This document shows positions 1 through 9,172 of a stretch of 64,000 bases of DNA, one piece after another. The translations under genes and the position numbers were made by a program. Source of the stretch: CBDFGS01 sp965247255. Lineage in GTDB: Bacteria; Chloroflexota; Dehalococcoidia; Lucifugimonadales; CAUZJF01. Below the pieces are notes generated by a model. It did not search any database, was not told where the DNA came from, and was given only the letters and a program-made list of their open reading frames with translations. Each line of letters starts with the position of its first letter. The stretch's first letter is position 1. The stretch is from positions 1 to 64,000 of the forward strand of contig CBDFGS010000012.1 in the NCBI GenBank assembly GCA_965247255.1, written 5' to 3'.

Positions 1-477
1 ACCGTCACCAATAACCACGCGTCCAGCGATCTCTATGTGACCAGGCTACAGGCTCGTGGACAGGCGCTAGTGAGCGAACAGCCGTATACGGTCGAGGTGA
101 AGGACCAGGACAGCATTGACAAATATGGCCCGCGGGAGTACGCCATTCCCAGCCAGTTCATTTCGGACTCTGCCGATGCAGAGGACTATGGGCTGGTCAT
201 ACTGCACCTCCAGAGAGACCCTGCGCGAAAGCTGGAAGCAACCATCAACATCAACGACGGTCTGGAAACAGGCGCGAGTCTTGACCTATCGGACCGGGTC
301 ACCGTCCACTACCGGGAGACGGTCCAGGACATGTTCATAGAGGCGATTGAGCATCGCATACTGCCAGCGGGATTGCGGCATGATGTGAAACTGCTGCTGA
401 GCCCGTCGCTGCCCTACGGTCAGATCATAGTGCTCGGGGTCGGGCCAGGCTTGGGCACAGGGGTGCTGGGGAGGTAA
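1..477 (+). CDS. Phage tail-associated protein, 5' end outside window
   Basis: The reading frame is open from the first base (frame 1) to a TAA at 475-477, so the gene starts upstream of the window; the GTG at 37 is only the first internal start codon. The visible 158 residues form a mostly beta-strand, soluble protein with no membrane segment. The stretch around 'YVTRLQARGQAL' and the acidic strand-rich middle are of the kind seen in siphophage tail or baseplate proteins; that is a family impression, not a motif proof. It is followed after 5 bases by a tail-fibre-like gene in the same direction, which supports a phage structural module. I cannot name the exact component. Confidence 0.6.
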   Translation, partial: TVTNNHASSDLYVTRLQARGQALVSEQPYTVEVKDQDSIDKYGPREYAIPSQFISDSADAEDYGLVILHLQRDPARKLEATININDGLETGASLDLSDRVTVHYRETVQDMFIEAIEHRILPAGLRHDVKLLLSPSLPYGQIIVLGVGPGLGTGVLGR

Positions 478-482
478 AGCCA

Positions 483-1682
483 ATGGCGAACGACAAGATA
501 CTTCAACACAGTCACTACGCCGAAGAGCCGGTGCCGCGGCTAGAGGAGGCCCAGCTCAGCTATCCCCAATGGTTGACGAAGATGCATCAACTTCATCGGG
601 GAGAGGACCCACCCGAGGTTCCAGTCAATATCACTACGTCTGTAGATGCCTTCGTCAACACAGGCCGGTGGCTATGGGAATGCGTCGCCTGCAACAACGC
701 TACCGTGTGCGAGGTCGGCCAGCCGTCAATATGTGTGGAGTGCGCAACGCAAGGGTGGGTCAACGTCGTCTTCCCATTGAACCGTGAGGAGGTTGAGGTC
801 GAACTGCTCAAGCAACCTGGCCATCGTGCCCATGCCCCTATACGGCAGTGGCGTCCTGGTTGGGACATATCGGTCCTGGAGGATCGTACAGCCAGGGCTC
901 AGGCCGCAGTTGATGCAGGCGAGCCGTTCCCCACGTCTCTATCAATTGGTGCGACCCGCGTCTGGTCAGTAGGCGAGATACTGACGGCGGCCAACAAGAA
1001 CACCTACGAACGTACTGTCCTGGAGGACCTCGCAGGGCGCAACGGCCCGGTGGAGTATGAAGGCCCCATCGTCATCGACAGCCTGACGACCACGGAGCGT
1101 AACGCCATCACGCTGACCGGCACCGGCGGGCTCGGCGCAAGTGGCAACGGGCTGGTGATCTACAACTCGACATTAAGCGTCTTTGAGCGCTACGAGAATG
1201 GGGCGTGGGTGAGCTACAACGACCTGGCGGCAATGACCATAGCCAGCGCAGCCCAGGGCGACGTGTTCATCAGGGACGCAACGGGAATTCAGCGTCTGGG
1301 GGCTGGCACGGCGCGTCAGCTGTTCCGCACGGGCGGCACGGGCGCTAACCCCTCCTGGAACGACCTGGTAGGCACGAAGATCGCTGGCACGACCACACAG
1401 GGCAGCGTCATATACGAGGACTCCAATGGCCGTATTGCAAGGCTCGCACCCCCAGCGGCACCTGGGGGGTTCTCGAGACTGGCGGCAGCGGCGCTAACCC
1501 GACATGGGGCTCAAAGGCGACCCATTATGATGTGTTTAGCACAGCTGGTTCGTTCACATGGACTCCAAAAACGGGCGTCCGATTCATATATGTCGAGGCT
1601 ATTGGTGGCGGAGGTGGCGGCGGCAGTGGTGCTCGACGCAATGCTAATAATGTCAATGCAGGGGGTGGTTTTGGTGGGGTAG
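483..1682 (+). CDS. Phage tail fibre, N-terminal part with zinc ribbon (frame changes near 1466)
   Basis: The ATG at 483 follows an aggtaaa ribosome site and lies 5 bases after the preceding phage gene. Residues about 60-90 hold two CxxC pairs (CVAC and CVEC) separated by about 16 residues, a zinc-ribbon-like knuckle. Residues about 190-330 contain repeated fibre-type units such as 'TGGTGANPSW' preceded by 'GDVFIRDATGIQRLGAG'. After the GGGGGG run at 1464-1469 this frame loses similarity and runs on to a stop at 1682. The frame one base back continues the same repeat as 'ETGGSGANPTW', so residues after about 328 here are probably not the real product. See the glycine-rich part at 1469-2293. 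Confidence 0.65.
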   Translation: MANDKILQHSHYAEEPVPRLEEAQLSYPQWLTKMHQLHRGEDPPEVPVNITTSVDAFVNTGRWLWECVACNNATVCEVGQPSICVECATQGWVNVVFPLNREEVEVELLKQPGHRAHAPIRQWRPGWDISVLEDRTARAQAAVDAGEPFPTSLSIGATRVWSVGEILTAANKNTYERTVLEDLAGRNGPVEYEGPIVIDSLTTTERNAITLTGTGGLGASGNGLVIYNSTLSVFERYENGAWVSYNDLAAMTIASAAQGDVFIRDATGIQRLGAGTARQLFRTGGTGANPSWNDLVGTKIAGTTTQGSVIYEDSNGRIARLAPPAAPGGFSRLAAAALTRHGAQRRPIMMCLAQLVRSHGLQKRASDSYMSRLLVAEVAAAVVLDAMLIMSMQGVVLVG

Positions 1683-2293
1683 GCACAAGTTGGTCACGCT
1701 CAGGAATCGTCTTCTCACAGCTACCCTTACCGACTAGCATCTCGGGAAACGTGGGCAGCGGTGGGTCAGGTGGGGCTGTGGTCACTGGCGACAGCGCGGG
1801 CAATAGCGGCGGGTCAGGGGGGGCCTCTACATTGGGTAATTCGGGGGATGCATGGTACCTCGCAGCCGCCGGAGGCGCTGGAGGCGGATCGGGAGCATTT
1901 AACCCTAGTGCACCCGCAGCTGGTGGTGGCGGTTTGAACGCTACCTTGACTACGGGCGCAGGTGGGGGGCATGGTGGAGGCGGCTCAGGCTCCGGCACAT
2001 CGTACAACGGCGGCAGTGGCGGCACAGGGACGCAGTCAATGGGCGGTGGGGCAGGTGGAACAAGCACGACCCCTAATGGAGGGGCCGGTACGGCAGATGC
2101 TGACGGTGCCGGGGGGGCTGGCGGCGGCGGTTTCGGTCGAGGCGGCTCAGGAAGCAATAGTGGTAGCGGTGGAAATGGAGCTCTGCGCGGTGGTGGCGGT
2201 GGCGGCGGCGGCGGTGCGGCTGGCGTTGGATGCGGCAACTCGGGCACCGGGGGCACGGGCGCTGACGGCGGGATCCGCATCTGGTCCTGGTAG
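1469..2293 (+). CDS. Phage tail fibre, glycine-rich C-terminal part in the -1 frame
   Basis: This frame carries 'ETGGSGANPTW', matching the repeat unit of the preceding frame, then 'FTWTPKTGVRFIYVEAIGG' and a long glycine/serine-rich domain ending in 'IRIWSW'. Glycine-rich C-terminal domains opened by an 'F-T-P-G-V-x-x-V-x-V-x-G-GGG' strand and closed by an I-R-x-W strand are typical of phage tail-fibre tips that bind hosts. There is no convincing independent start; a GTG exists at 1532 but it is inside the conserved opening strand. Joined by a -1 slip on the G6 run at 1464-1469, the two parts give one protein of about 600 residues. A homopolymer sequencing error or a real frameshift mutation is equally possible. 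Confidence 0.6.
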   Translation, partial: VLETGGSGANPTWGSKATHYDVFSTAGSFTWTPKTGVRFIYVEAIGGGGGGGSGARRNANNVNAGGGFGGVGTSWSRSGIVFSQLPLPTSISGNVGSGGSGGAVVTGDSAGNSGGSGGASTLGNSGDAWYLAAAGGAGGGSGAFNPSAPAAGGGGLNATLTTGAGGGHGGGGSGSGTSYNGGSGGTGTQSMGGGAGGTSTTPNGGAGTADADGAGGAGGGGFGRGGSGSNSGSGGNGALRGGGGGGGGGAAGVGCGNSGTGGTGADGGIRIWSW

Positions 2294-2365
2294 GAAAGAA
2301 CCAATGTCGGCAAAATGTCGGCAAGGGCGCTGTAAACGAGGCTATTTAGCTACGCATTATGGGGG

Positions 2366-2452
2366 TGGTGCCGAGGAGGAGACTCGAACTCCTACAGCCT
2401 TTCGGCCACAGCGCCCTCAACGCTGCGTGTCTACCAATTCCACCACCTCGGC
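2366..2452 (-). tRNA. tRNA-Leu, anticodon GAG
   Basis: On the minus strand the sequence folds as a class II tRNA. The 7-bp acceptor stem is GCCGAGG/CCTCGGC. The anticodon stem is CAGCG/CGCTG with loop TTGAGGG (anticodon GAG), followed by a long variable arm with GCC-GAAA-GGC. The T arm is AGGAG-TTCGAGT-CTCCT. Discriminator A is at 2369 and CCA is encoded at 2366-2368. The long variable arm and GAG anticodon make it leucine-specific, reading CUC/CUU. Confidence 0.95.
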
Positions 2453-2497
2453 ACGCGTGGCCAACAGCGGGTTTATGCCCGTGTTGAGGCAACGACA

Positions 2498-2527
2498 ATT
2501 ATAGTCAGGCTGCGAGCACGCTGTCCA
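2498..2527 (-). promoter_or_regulatory. Promoter for tRNA-Leu
   Basis: On the minus strand a perfect TATAAT (2498-2503) is preceded by an 18-base spacer and TGGACA (2522-2527; read with its neighbours it is TTGACA with one extra G). The predicted start is about 40 bases before the tRNA 5' end at 2452. Confidence 0.6.
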
Positions 2528-2615
2528 ACGTATACTCGGCCCGATTAAGGCGTTCACGGCCCTCTTCTCCCGTATGCTCTACAATGGCGCCCCTACATCT
2601 TCTCGAGGTGCTACG

Positions 2616-3338
2616 ATGCCGGGTCCCACAGCTGTCGGCGATGACACCCTCCAGGCGCTTAGCGACATCTCCACACAGACGCTGGTGGATGCGATGTTCT
2701 ACAAGGGTTGGCCAGACGGGTATGTCAAAGGCGCCCGGCCCCTCCAGCTTGGCCAGCGCATGGCCGGGAGGGCGGTGACCCTCAGGTTCGTGCCCGCCCG
2801 CCGCGACCTGGCCGAAGACAAGCCCAAGGGCGTCGATTCCGCCGAGTACGTCGCGTTTGAGCTATGTGGCCCGGGTGAGGTGCTGGTCGCCGACGCGATG
2901 GGGTGGACGTACGCCTCTACCGGCGGCGACATCAAGTTTCTGCGATTGAAGCAGCGCGGAGCGGCAGGCCTCGTGACAGACGGGGGTGTCAGGGACAGCG
3001 TGAGTCTCAGGGAGTACGGGTTCCCGGTGTACTCGGCCAGCACCACGGCGAAACAGGGGGCCGCTGAGATGCTTGCGTGGGAGGTCAACGGCGCCATCCA
3101 GTGCGGCGGCGTCTTGGTGCGCCCCGGAGACGCCGTCGTGGGCGACGACGATGGCGTCGTGGTGGTGCCGTCGGCGATAGCGGACGATGTCGTTCGCGCT
3201 GCCCAAGAGCGCGAGGAGGTCGAGGCCGTCGTGAAGGCGCAGCTGGAATCGGAGGGGGGCTCGCCCGGCAAGTATTACCCCTTCAACGACCTCACCTGGA
3301 AGCTCTACGAGGAGAAGACGGGCAAGAAGCGGCCTTAG
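2616..3338 (+). CDS. RraA-like family protein (possible 4-hydroxy-4-methyl-2-oxoglutarate aldolase type)
   Basis: The RraA/HMG aldolase fold is indicated by 'GRAVTLRFVP' near residue 50, 'ADAMGWTYASTGGDIKFLRLKQRGAAGLVTDGGVRD' hallmarks around residues 90-130 (substrate/metal site region with the conserved R-D of 'GGVRD') and 'VRPGDAVVGDDDGVVVVP' near residue 170. Relatives are either metal-dependent class II pyruvate aldolases acting on 4-carboxy-4-hydroxy-2-oxoadipate-type substrates or RraA regulators of RNase E; no RNase E context is seen, so an aldolase or decarboxylase role is more likely. I chose the ATG at 2616 because GAGGTG lies 5 bases upstream; an in-frame ATG at 2574 would add 14 unconserved residues. 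It is monocistronic and convergent with the methyltransferase that follows. Confidence 0.85.
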   Translation: MPGPTAVGDDTLQALSDISTQTLVDAMFYKGWPDGYVKGARPLQLGQRMAGRAVTLRFVPARRDLAEDKPKGVDSAEYVAFELCGPGEVLVADAMGWTYASTGGDIKFLRLKQRGAAGLVTDGGVRDSVSLREYGFPVYSASTTAKQGAAEMLAWEVNGAIQCGGVLVRPGDAVVGDDDGVVVVPSAIADDVVRAAQEREEVEAVVKAQLESEGGSPGKYYPFNDLTWKLYEEKTGKKRP

Positions 3339-3354
3339 TCCGCCGTGCGACCCG

Positions 3355-3385
3355 CATGTCGTAGGGGCGGCGCCCGCCTGCCCCA
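3355..3385. repeat. Degenerate GTAGGGGCGG-type palindrome
   Basis: Between two convergent genes the sequence gtaggggcggcgcccgcc is followed by tgcccc. It resembles a decayed copy of the 27-base palindrome at 44521-44547. GC-rich arms (GGGCGG/CCGCCT) could also act as a weak bidirectional terminator. Confidence 0.3.
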
Positions 3386-3393
3386 GCTCCCGA

Positions 3394-4476
3394 CTACGCC
3401 GCGACGCACTCCATCACGCTCAGACCCGTACCCGTCTCGACAACCCTCGCCAGCCGAAGGTCCGCAGCCTCGAAAAGGGACCTGAACTGTGCTTCCGTCC
3501 GCTCCTGGCCGCCTGGCATCACCATCATCATGATGTCCGATCGTTTTTCGCGGGTGGGCTCGTTGCCAGGCCCCAGAACGCGCTCGACGACGAGGACCTT
3601 GCCATCCGCGGCCATTGCCGTTCGGCAGTTCTTCAGAATCGTGGCGGCGCGCTGGTCGTCCCAGTCGTGGATTATCCACTTCATGATGTACGCCTCTGCC
3701 CCGGCGGGCACCGACTCGAAGAAGTCGCCGCCGGCCAGCTCACAACGGTCGAACACGCCCGCCGCCTCAAGAAGGTCCGTAGCGCCGGCTAACACCTGAG
3801 GGGCGTCGTACAGGACGCCCCGGGTCCCCTGGTTGGCGCTCAGGATGGATGCGAGGAGCAAGCCTTGCCCGCCTCCTACGTCCACGATCAGCCCTATATC
3901 GGAGAAGTCGTAGGCGTGAGCGATCTCGTCGCCGATGCCCGCCGTCGAGATGCTCATGACGCTGTTGAAGATATCCCCGGCCTCTGCGTGCTCTCCGAGA
4001 TACTCGAACATCCCGGTGCCAAAGGTGTGATCGAAAGCCGTTTCACCTGTCTTTACGCTGTGAAGCAGATTGCCCCACGGTCGCCACATCCACTCTTCGC
4101 CTGACATGATCGCCCACATCCGGCCTGAGTTGGGGGCATCCTGTCGCAGCGGCTCTGATAGCGTCGTGCTCTCGAAGAGGCCATCCTCTCGCTCGTGAAA
4201 GACGCCAAGGCTCGCCAGGGCTCGCAAAACGCGGTAGAGAGCGCCAGGGTGGGCTCCGACGAGTCGGGCGAGGTCGTCGCTGCTGCGGGGTTCCGCCCGG
4301 AGGTGGTCCGCAATCCCGAGCTTCGCCGCCACGTAGACGAGCTGCGTTACCTCGAACCCCTGGGCCATCTCGAGGATGCGCTTGGCCGCCTCCCGCGGGC
4401 TTTTGTCTACTGTCACGTCCGCATCCTCCGCTGAAATAGGTGTGGTCTGCCGAGCAGTCTGATCACATACGCACAT
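3394..4476 (-). CDS. SAM-dependent O-methyltransferase (hydroxyneurosporene/acetylserotonin methyltransferase type)
   Basis: The two-domain layout is typical of plant/bacterial small-molecule O-methyltransferases. An N-terminal winged-helix dimerisation domain (about residues 25-110, 'ADHLRAEPRSSDDLARLVGAHPGALYRVLRAL' region) precedes a Rossmann SAM domain. The SAM domain has 'IVDVGGGQG' (motif I), 'DAPQVL', 'GDFFESVP' and 'KWIIHDWDD', whose His is the usual catalytic base. Its length of about 360 residues is normal. The start at 4476 gives an unconserved N-terminus; internal starts are possible. It lies 51 bases downstream of the SDR gene on the same strand and may be co-transcribed. The substrate cannot be told from sequence. 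Confidence 0.85.
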   Translation of the reverse strand: MCVCDQTARQTTPISAEDADVTVDKSPREAAKRILEMAQGFEVTQLVYVAAKLGIADHLRAEPRSSDDLARLVGAHPGALYRVLRALASLGVFHEREDGLFESTTLSEPLRQDAPNSGRMWAIMSGEEWMWRPWGNLLHSVKTGETAFDHTFGTGMFEYLGEHAEAGDIFNSVMSISTAGIGDEIAHAYDFSDIGLIVDVGGGQGLLLASILSANQGTRGVLYDAPQVLAGATDLLEAAGVFDRCELAGGDFFESVPAGAEAYIMKWIIHDWDDQRAATILKNCRTAMAADGKVLVVERVLGPGNEPTREKRSDIMMMVMPGGQERTEAQFRSLFEAADLRLARVVETGTGLSVMECVAA

Positions 4477-4527
4477 CGCGGTGTTTGAGACAGGGTTGAA
4501 GGTACCGTAATGGCGGTGGTGACTGCG

Positions 4528-5328
4528 TCAGTTCAAATGAGAGCCGCCGCTGACATTGAGCGCCTGGCCGGTGATGTTCCGGGCGTAATCGGACGCGAGA
4601 AAAGCGACCGCGTGGCCGACGTCTTCGGGGGTCTGCTCCCTGCCCAGAGGAATCCGGTCCTCGACGGCCTGGTCGAATTCCTCTCTTTCGGTCATGCCTT
4701 CAACGGCGCCGGGTAGGCCCAGCCGATGGGTGGCTATTCGCTTCCACATCGGCGTCCACAGAAGCCCGGGACAGATCGCGTTGACGTTGATGCCGAACGG
4801 CGCAAGCTCCAGAGCGAGTGTCTGCGTCAGGTTGATGACGCCGGCCTTCGACGCCGAGTAGCTCTGGCTTGTCGGAGAGCCCAGCCGGCCCGCCACGGAC
4901 GCTATGTTCACGATCTTGCCGTAGCGCCGCTGTTTCATGTGGGGGGACACGGCGTTGGCCACCCTGGCGACACCTTTGAGGTTGACGGAGAAGACCAGGT
5001 CCCAGTCCTCCTCGTTCAGAGCTTCGCGCTGTTCCCAGCCCGGCGCGCCGACGACACCGGCGTTGTTGACCAGGATGTCGATGCGTCCCAGGCGCTCCAG
5101 CACGTCGGCGACCATCTTGTCCACGGACGCCTGCTCCGTTACGTCGAGGGAGGTCGCGATGGCGCCGCGTTCCATCTCCTCGATCTCAGACGCCACGCCC
5201 GCAGCGTCCTCCGAGTTGATGTCCGCGACCGCGAGGTCTGCGCCATTCTTGGCCAGGACCGTCGCGATGGCCCGTCCTATGCCGCGGCCTCCGCCTGTTA
5301 CCAGCGCTACCTTCCCGCTCACATCCAT
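4528..5328 (-). CDS. SDR-family NAD(P)-dependent oxidoreductase
   Basis: A classical short-chain dehydrogenase of 266 residues: cofactor motif TGGGRGIG at 11-18, NNAG at 88-91, catalytic Ser144, Tyr157 and Lys161 (YSASK), and the PG motif near residue 186. An acidic residue after the second strand ('ADIN', Asp36) suggests NAD(H) preference. It resembles FabG/glucose-1-dehydrogenase-type enzymes, but a specific substrate cannot be assigned. It sits between an unknown 194-residue gene upstream and an O-methyltransferase downstream, all on the minus strand. Confidence 0.9.
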   Translation of the reverse strand: MDVSGKVALVTGGGRGIGRAIATVLAKNGADLAVADINSEDAAGVASEIEEMERGAIATSLDVTEQASVDKMVADVLERLGRIDILVNNAGVVGAPGWEQREALNEEDWDLVFSVNLKGVARVANAVSPHMKQRRYGKIVNIASVAGRLGSPTSQSYSASKAGVINLTQTLALELAPFGINVNAICPGLLWTPMWKRIATHRLGLPGAVEGMTEREEFDQAVEDRIPLGREQTPEDVGHAVAFLASDYARNITGQALNVSGGSHLN

Positions 5329-5411
5329 CCGGCAGCGTCCTCCGTGCGTGCGGAAATTGGGGCGCCGATTATATCACGGGCGGCCCCTGTGGAGACTTGC
5401 GGGGAGCCTGC

Positions 5412-5996
5412 CTAGACCGTGGTAATCGTCTCGGCGAGCGCGAACACGCAGGAGCTGCCAGGACGGCCGATGGCGCGGCGCCAGATGTCCCTCGTGTAAG
5501 GCTCGCCCCCGGTCTCTTCGCCGTCGATGTTAATGCGTGCGGCGTCGGTGAAAAAGAGTAGTGAGTAGGTCACCGCTCGGCCATCGAAGGCCGGACCCGG
5601 GCCCTCCAGAATCAACGGCGCTTGCACCTGAGACCAGGTGGCTTCGACCGTCCCGTGCTCACTGGTGATGCGCCACCAGGGAGCCTTGCGCACGTCCCCA
5701 CCGCGCTCTATCTCGGCCTCGATGACCGGGAGCTCCTCGTCGAACTTCATGCCCCTGCCGCGGACCATCGTATCGAAAATGAAGTCGGCGAGATCGCGGC
5801 GCTCAGCGCAAATAGCTGGGAAGCCGTCCCGGCCTGGGATGTCGACGAAGGCCACGTTGCCACCGCCTGCTGCGCTGTATCTCGTGTGGTACAGGCTGAC
5901 CGAGCCGCTGTCGTTCTCCTCGCCGGCCTTCTTCAAATACGCGATCCAGTGCTCCCCGGACCAGATTAGCGTCTTGTCGGCGATTCTCGCGGCCAC
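5412..5996 (-). CDS. Uncharacterised protein, 194 residues
   Basis: I do not recognise this family. The GTG start at 5996 has a strong AGGAGG five bases upstream, which supports a real gene. The protein is soluble and beta-rich with many aromatic and acidic residues (for example 'IWSGEHWIAYLKKAG' near the N-terminus and 'APWWRITSEHGTVEATW' near residue 110). There is no signal peptide or membrane segment, and only two cysteines. The pattern of paired Trp and alternating strands suggests a lipocalin-like or beta-sandwich fold, which is inference only. It may start the transcript that continues into the SDR and methyltransferase genes. Confidence 0.75.
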   Translation of the reverse strand: MAARIADKTLIWSGEHWIAYLKKAGEENDSGSVSLYHTRYSAAGGGNVAFVDIPGRDGFPAICAERRDLADFIFDTMVRGRGMKFDEELPVIEAEIERGGDVRKAPWWRITSEHGTVEATWSQVQAPLILEGPGPAFDGRAVTYSLLFFTDAARINIDGEETGGEPYTRDIWRRAIGRPGSSCVFALAETITTV

Positions 5997-6043
5997 GAGT
6001 CCTCCTTTTTCCGCCGGGCGCCGCTCGACGTGGCCACGTTAGC

Positions 6044-6964
6044 TTACGGCCACAGTCCCGTGCTGAAGTAGCGCTCTCCGATATCGTTAAGTATAGTCAC
6101 AAAAACCCCGGCCCCAGCTTCCCGGGCCACGTGATAGGCGCCCTGTAGGTAGGCGCCTGACGACTGGCCCGCGAAAATTCCATTCGCGGCCATGAGCTCC
6201 GACATCCGGCGAGCCTCGTCGACGTCTATAGTCACCATGCGGTCGACCACGCTCTCGTCGAAGGTGTCCGGTATGATGTGGCCCTGGCCCAGCGGCTTGA
6301 GCCCCTCTACGCCGGGCCACTCGTCGAAGTTGATTCCTATCACCTTGATCTCGGCGCTGGCCTCCTTTAGCCGGCGGCCAACGCCGGTTATGGTCCCCCC
6401 GGTCCCTACGCCGGCGACGAAGTGGGTGACGTCCGGGACCTGCCGGAGAACCTCTTCAGCGGTGGTCTCGTAGTGGGCTAGCGGGTTGTTCTGGTTGCCG
6501 TACTGGTTGCAGTAGAAGTACTTGTCGCGGTCCGCTTCGTAGCGTCTTCGCACCTCGTGAAGGGCCTCGTCGTACCCCAGCATCGGGTCGGTGAAGATCA
6601 GCTCGGCCCCGTGCGCCCGGAGGCGCTTCTTCCGCTCATCGCTGGCGTTCGAGGGCAGCACCAGCTCCACCTTGTAGCCGAGCACCGCGCCGATCATGGC
6701 ATAGGCGATCCCGGCGTTGCCCGACGTGGCGTCCAGTATCACCTTGTCCTTGGTAAGCTCCCCGGAGAGAATCGCCTCGACCAGCATCTTGAGAACGGGC
6801 CGATCCTTGATAGAGCCACCCGGGTTGAGATGCTCGTACTTCACATGGATCTCGGCGTCGCCGATATCCAGGGGCAAGCCGAGCTTCGCCATCGCTGTGT
6901 TGCCGATGGCCAGCAGCGCCGGATACCTGGAGACGAAGTCTCGAAACTCCTTGGATGGGGCCAA
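6044..6964 (-). CDS. PLP-dependent cysteine synthase-family enzyme (CysK/CysM/CBS type)
   Basis: A fold type II PLP enzyme of 306 residues, the usual size for O-acetylserine sulfhydrylases. The PLP lysine is in 'NPGGSIKDRP' (Lys53), the substrate loop is 'TSGNAG', the phosphate-binding loop is 'GTGGTITGVGR' and the C-terminal serine loop is 'GIFAGQSSGA'. The usual loop is TSGNTG; here Thr is replaced by Ala, which occurs in some CysM/CBS-like relatives. It probably makes cysteine or condenses serine-type substrates with sulfur donors in the cytosol. It is divergent from ligA with a 168-base intergenic space. Confidence 0.88.
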   Translation of the reverse strand: MAPSKEFRDFVSRYPALLAIGNTAMAKLGLPLDIGDAEIHVKYEHLNPGGSIKDRPVLKMLVEAILSGELTKDKVILDATSGNAGIAYAMIGAVLGYKVELVLPSNASDERKKRLRAHGAELIFTDPMLGYDEALHEVRRRYEADRDKYFYCNQYGNQNNPLAHYETTAEEVLRQVPDVTHFVAGVGTGGTITGVGRRLKEASAEIKVIGINFDEWPGVEGLKPLGQGHIIPDTFDESVVDRMVTIDVDEARRMSELMAANGIFAGQSSGAYLQGAYHVAREAGAGVFVTILNDIGERYFSTGLWP

Positions 6965-7078
6965 CTAGTACCTCGTTGGTTTGATGCGCTGCCGACGCTC
7001 GTGGATACGAGTAGGCTGAGTATGTCCAGCCCCGAAATGCGGCGTCCAGGGCGGGAGAAAGGCGCCGGGGTCCGGTAG

Positions 7079-9151
<2,073 letters not shown>

Positions 9152-9172
9152 TCGAATCTGCGCGTAGTAGGG

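Larger units (their letters stand above)
1..2366 (+). mobile_element. Edge of a prophage or phage remnant abutting tRNA-Leu
   Basis: Two or three tightly spaced genes with tail-protein and tail-fibre character occupy the left end of the window and stop before a tRNA-Leu gene whose 3' end (CCA at 2366-2368) faces them. Temperate phages commonly integrate into tRNA 3' ends, so this may be one attachment edge. No integrase, lysis gene or duplicate of the tRNA 3' end is visible, and the left side is outside the window. An 11-base direct repeat (aatgtcggcaa, twice within about 2302-2323) lies between the fibre gene and the tRNA. Confidence 0.5.

Noticed and set aside
1525..2313. Proline-rich 262-codon frame on the minus strand
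   Set aside because: It is the exact complement of the glycine-rich tail-fibre domain; poly-Pro is the mirror of poly-Gly codons and no ribosome site or domain supports it.
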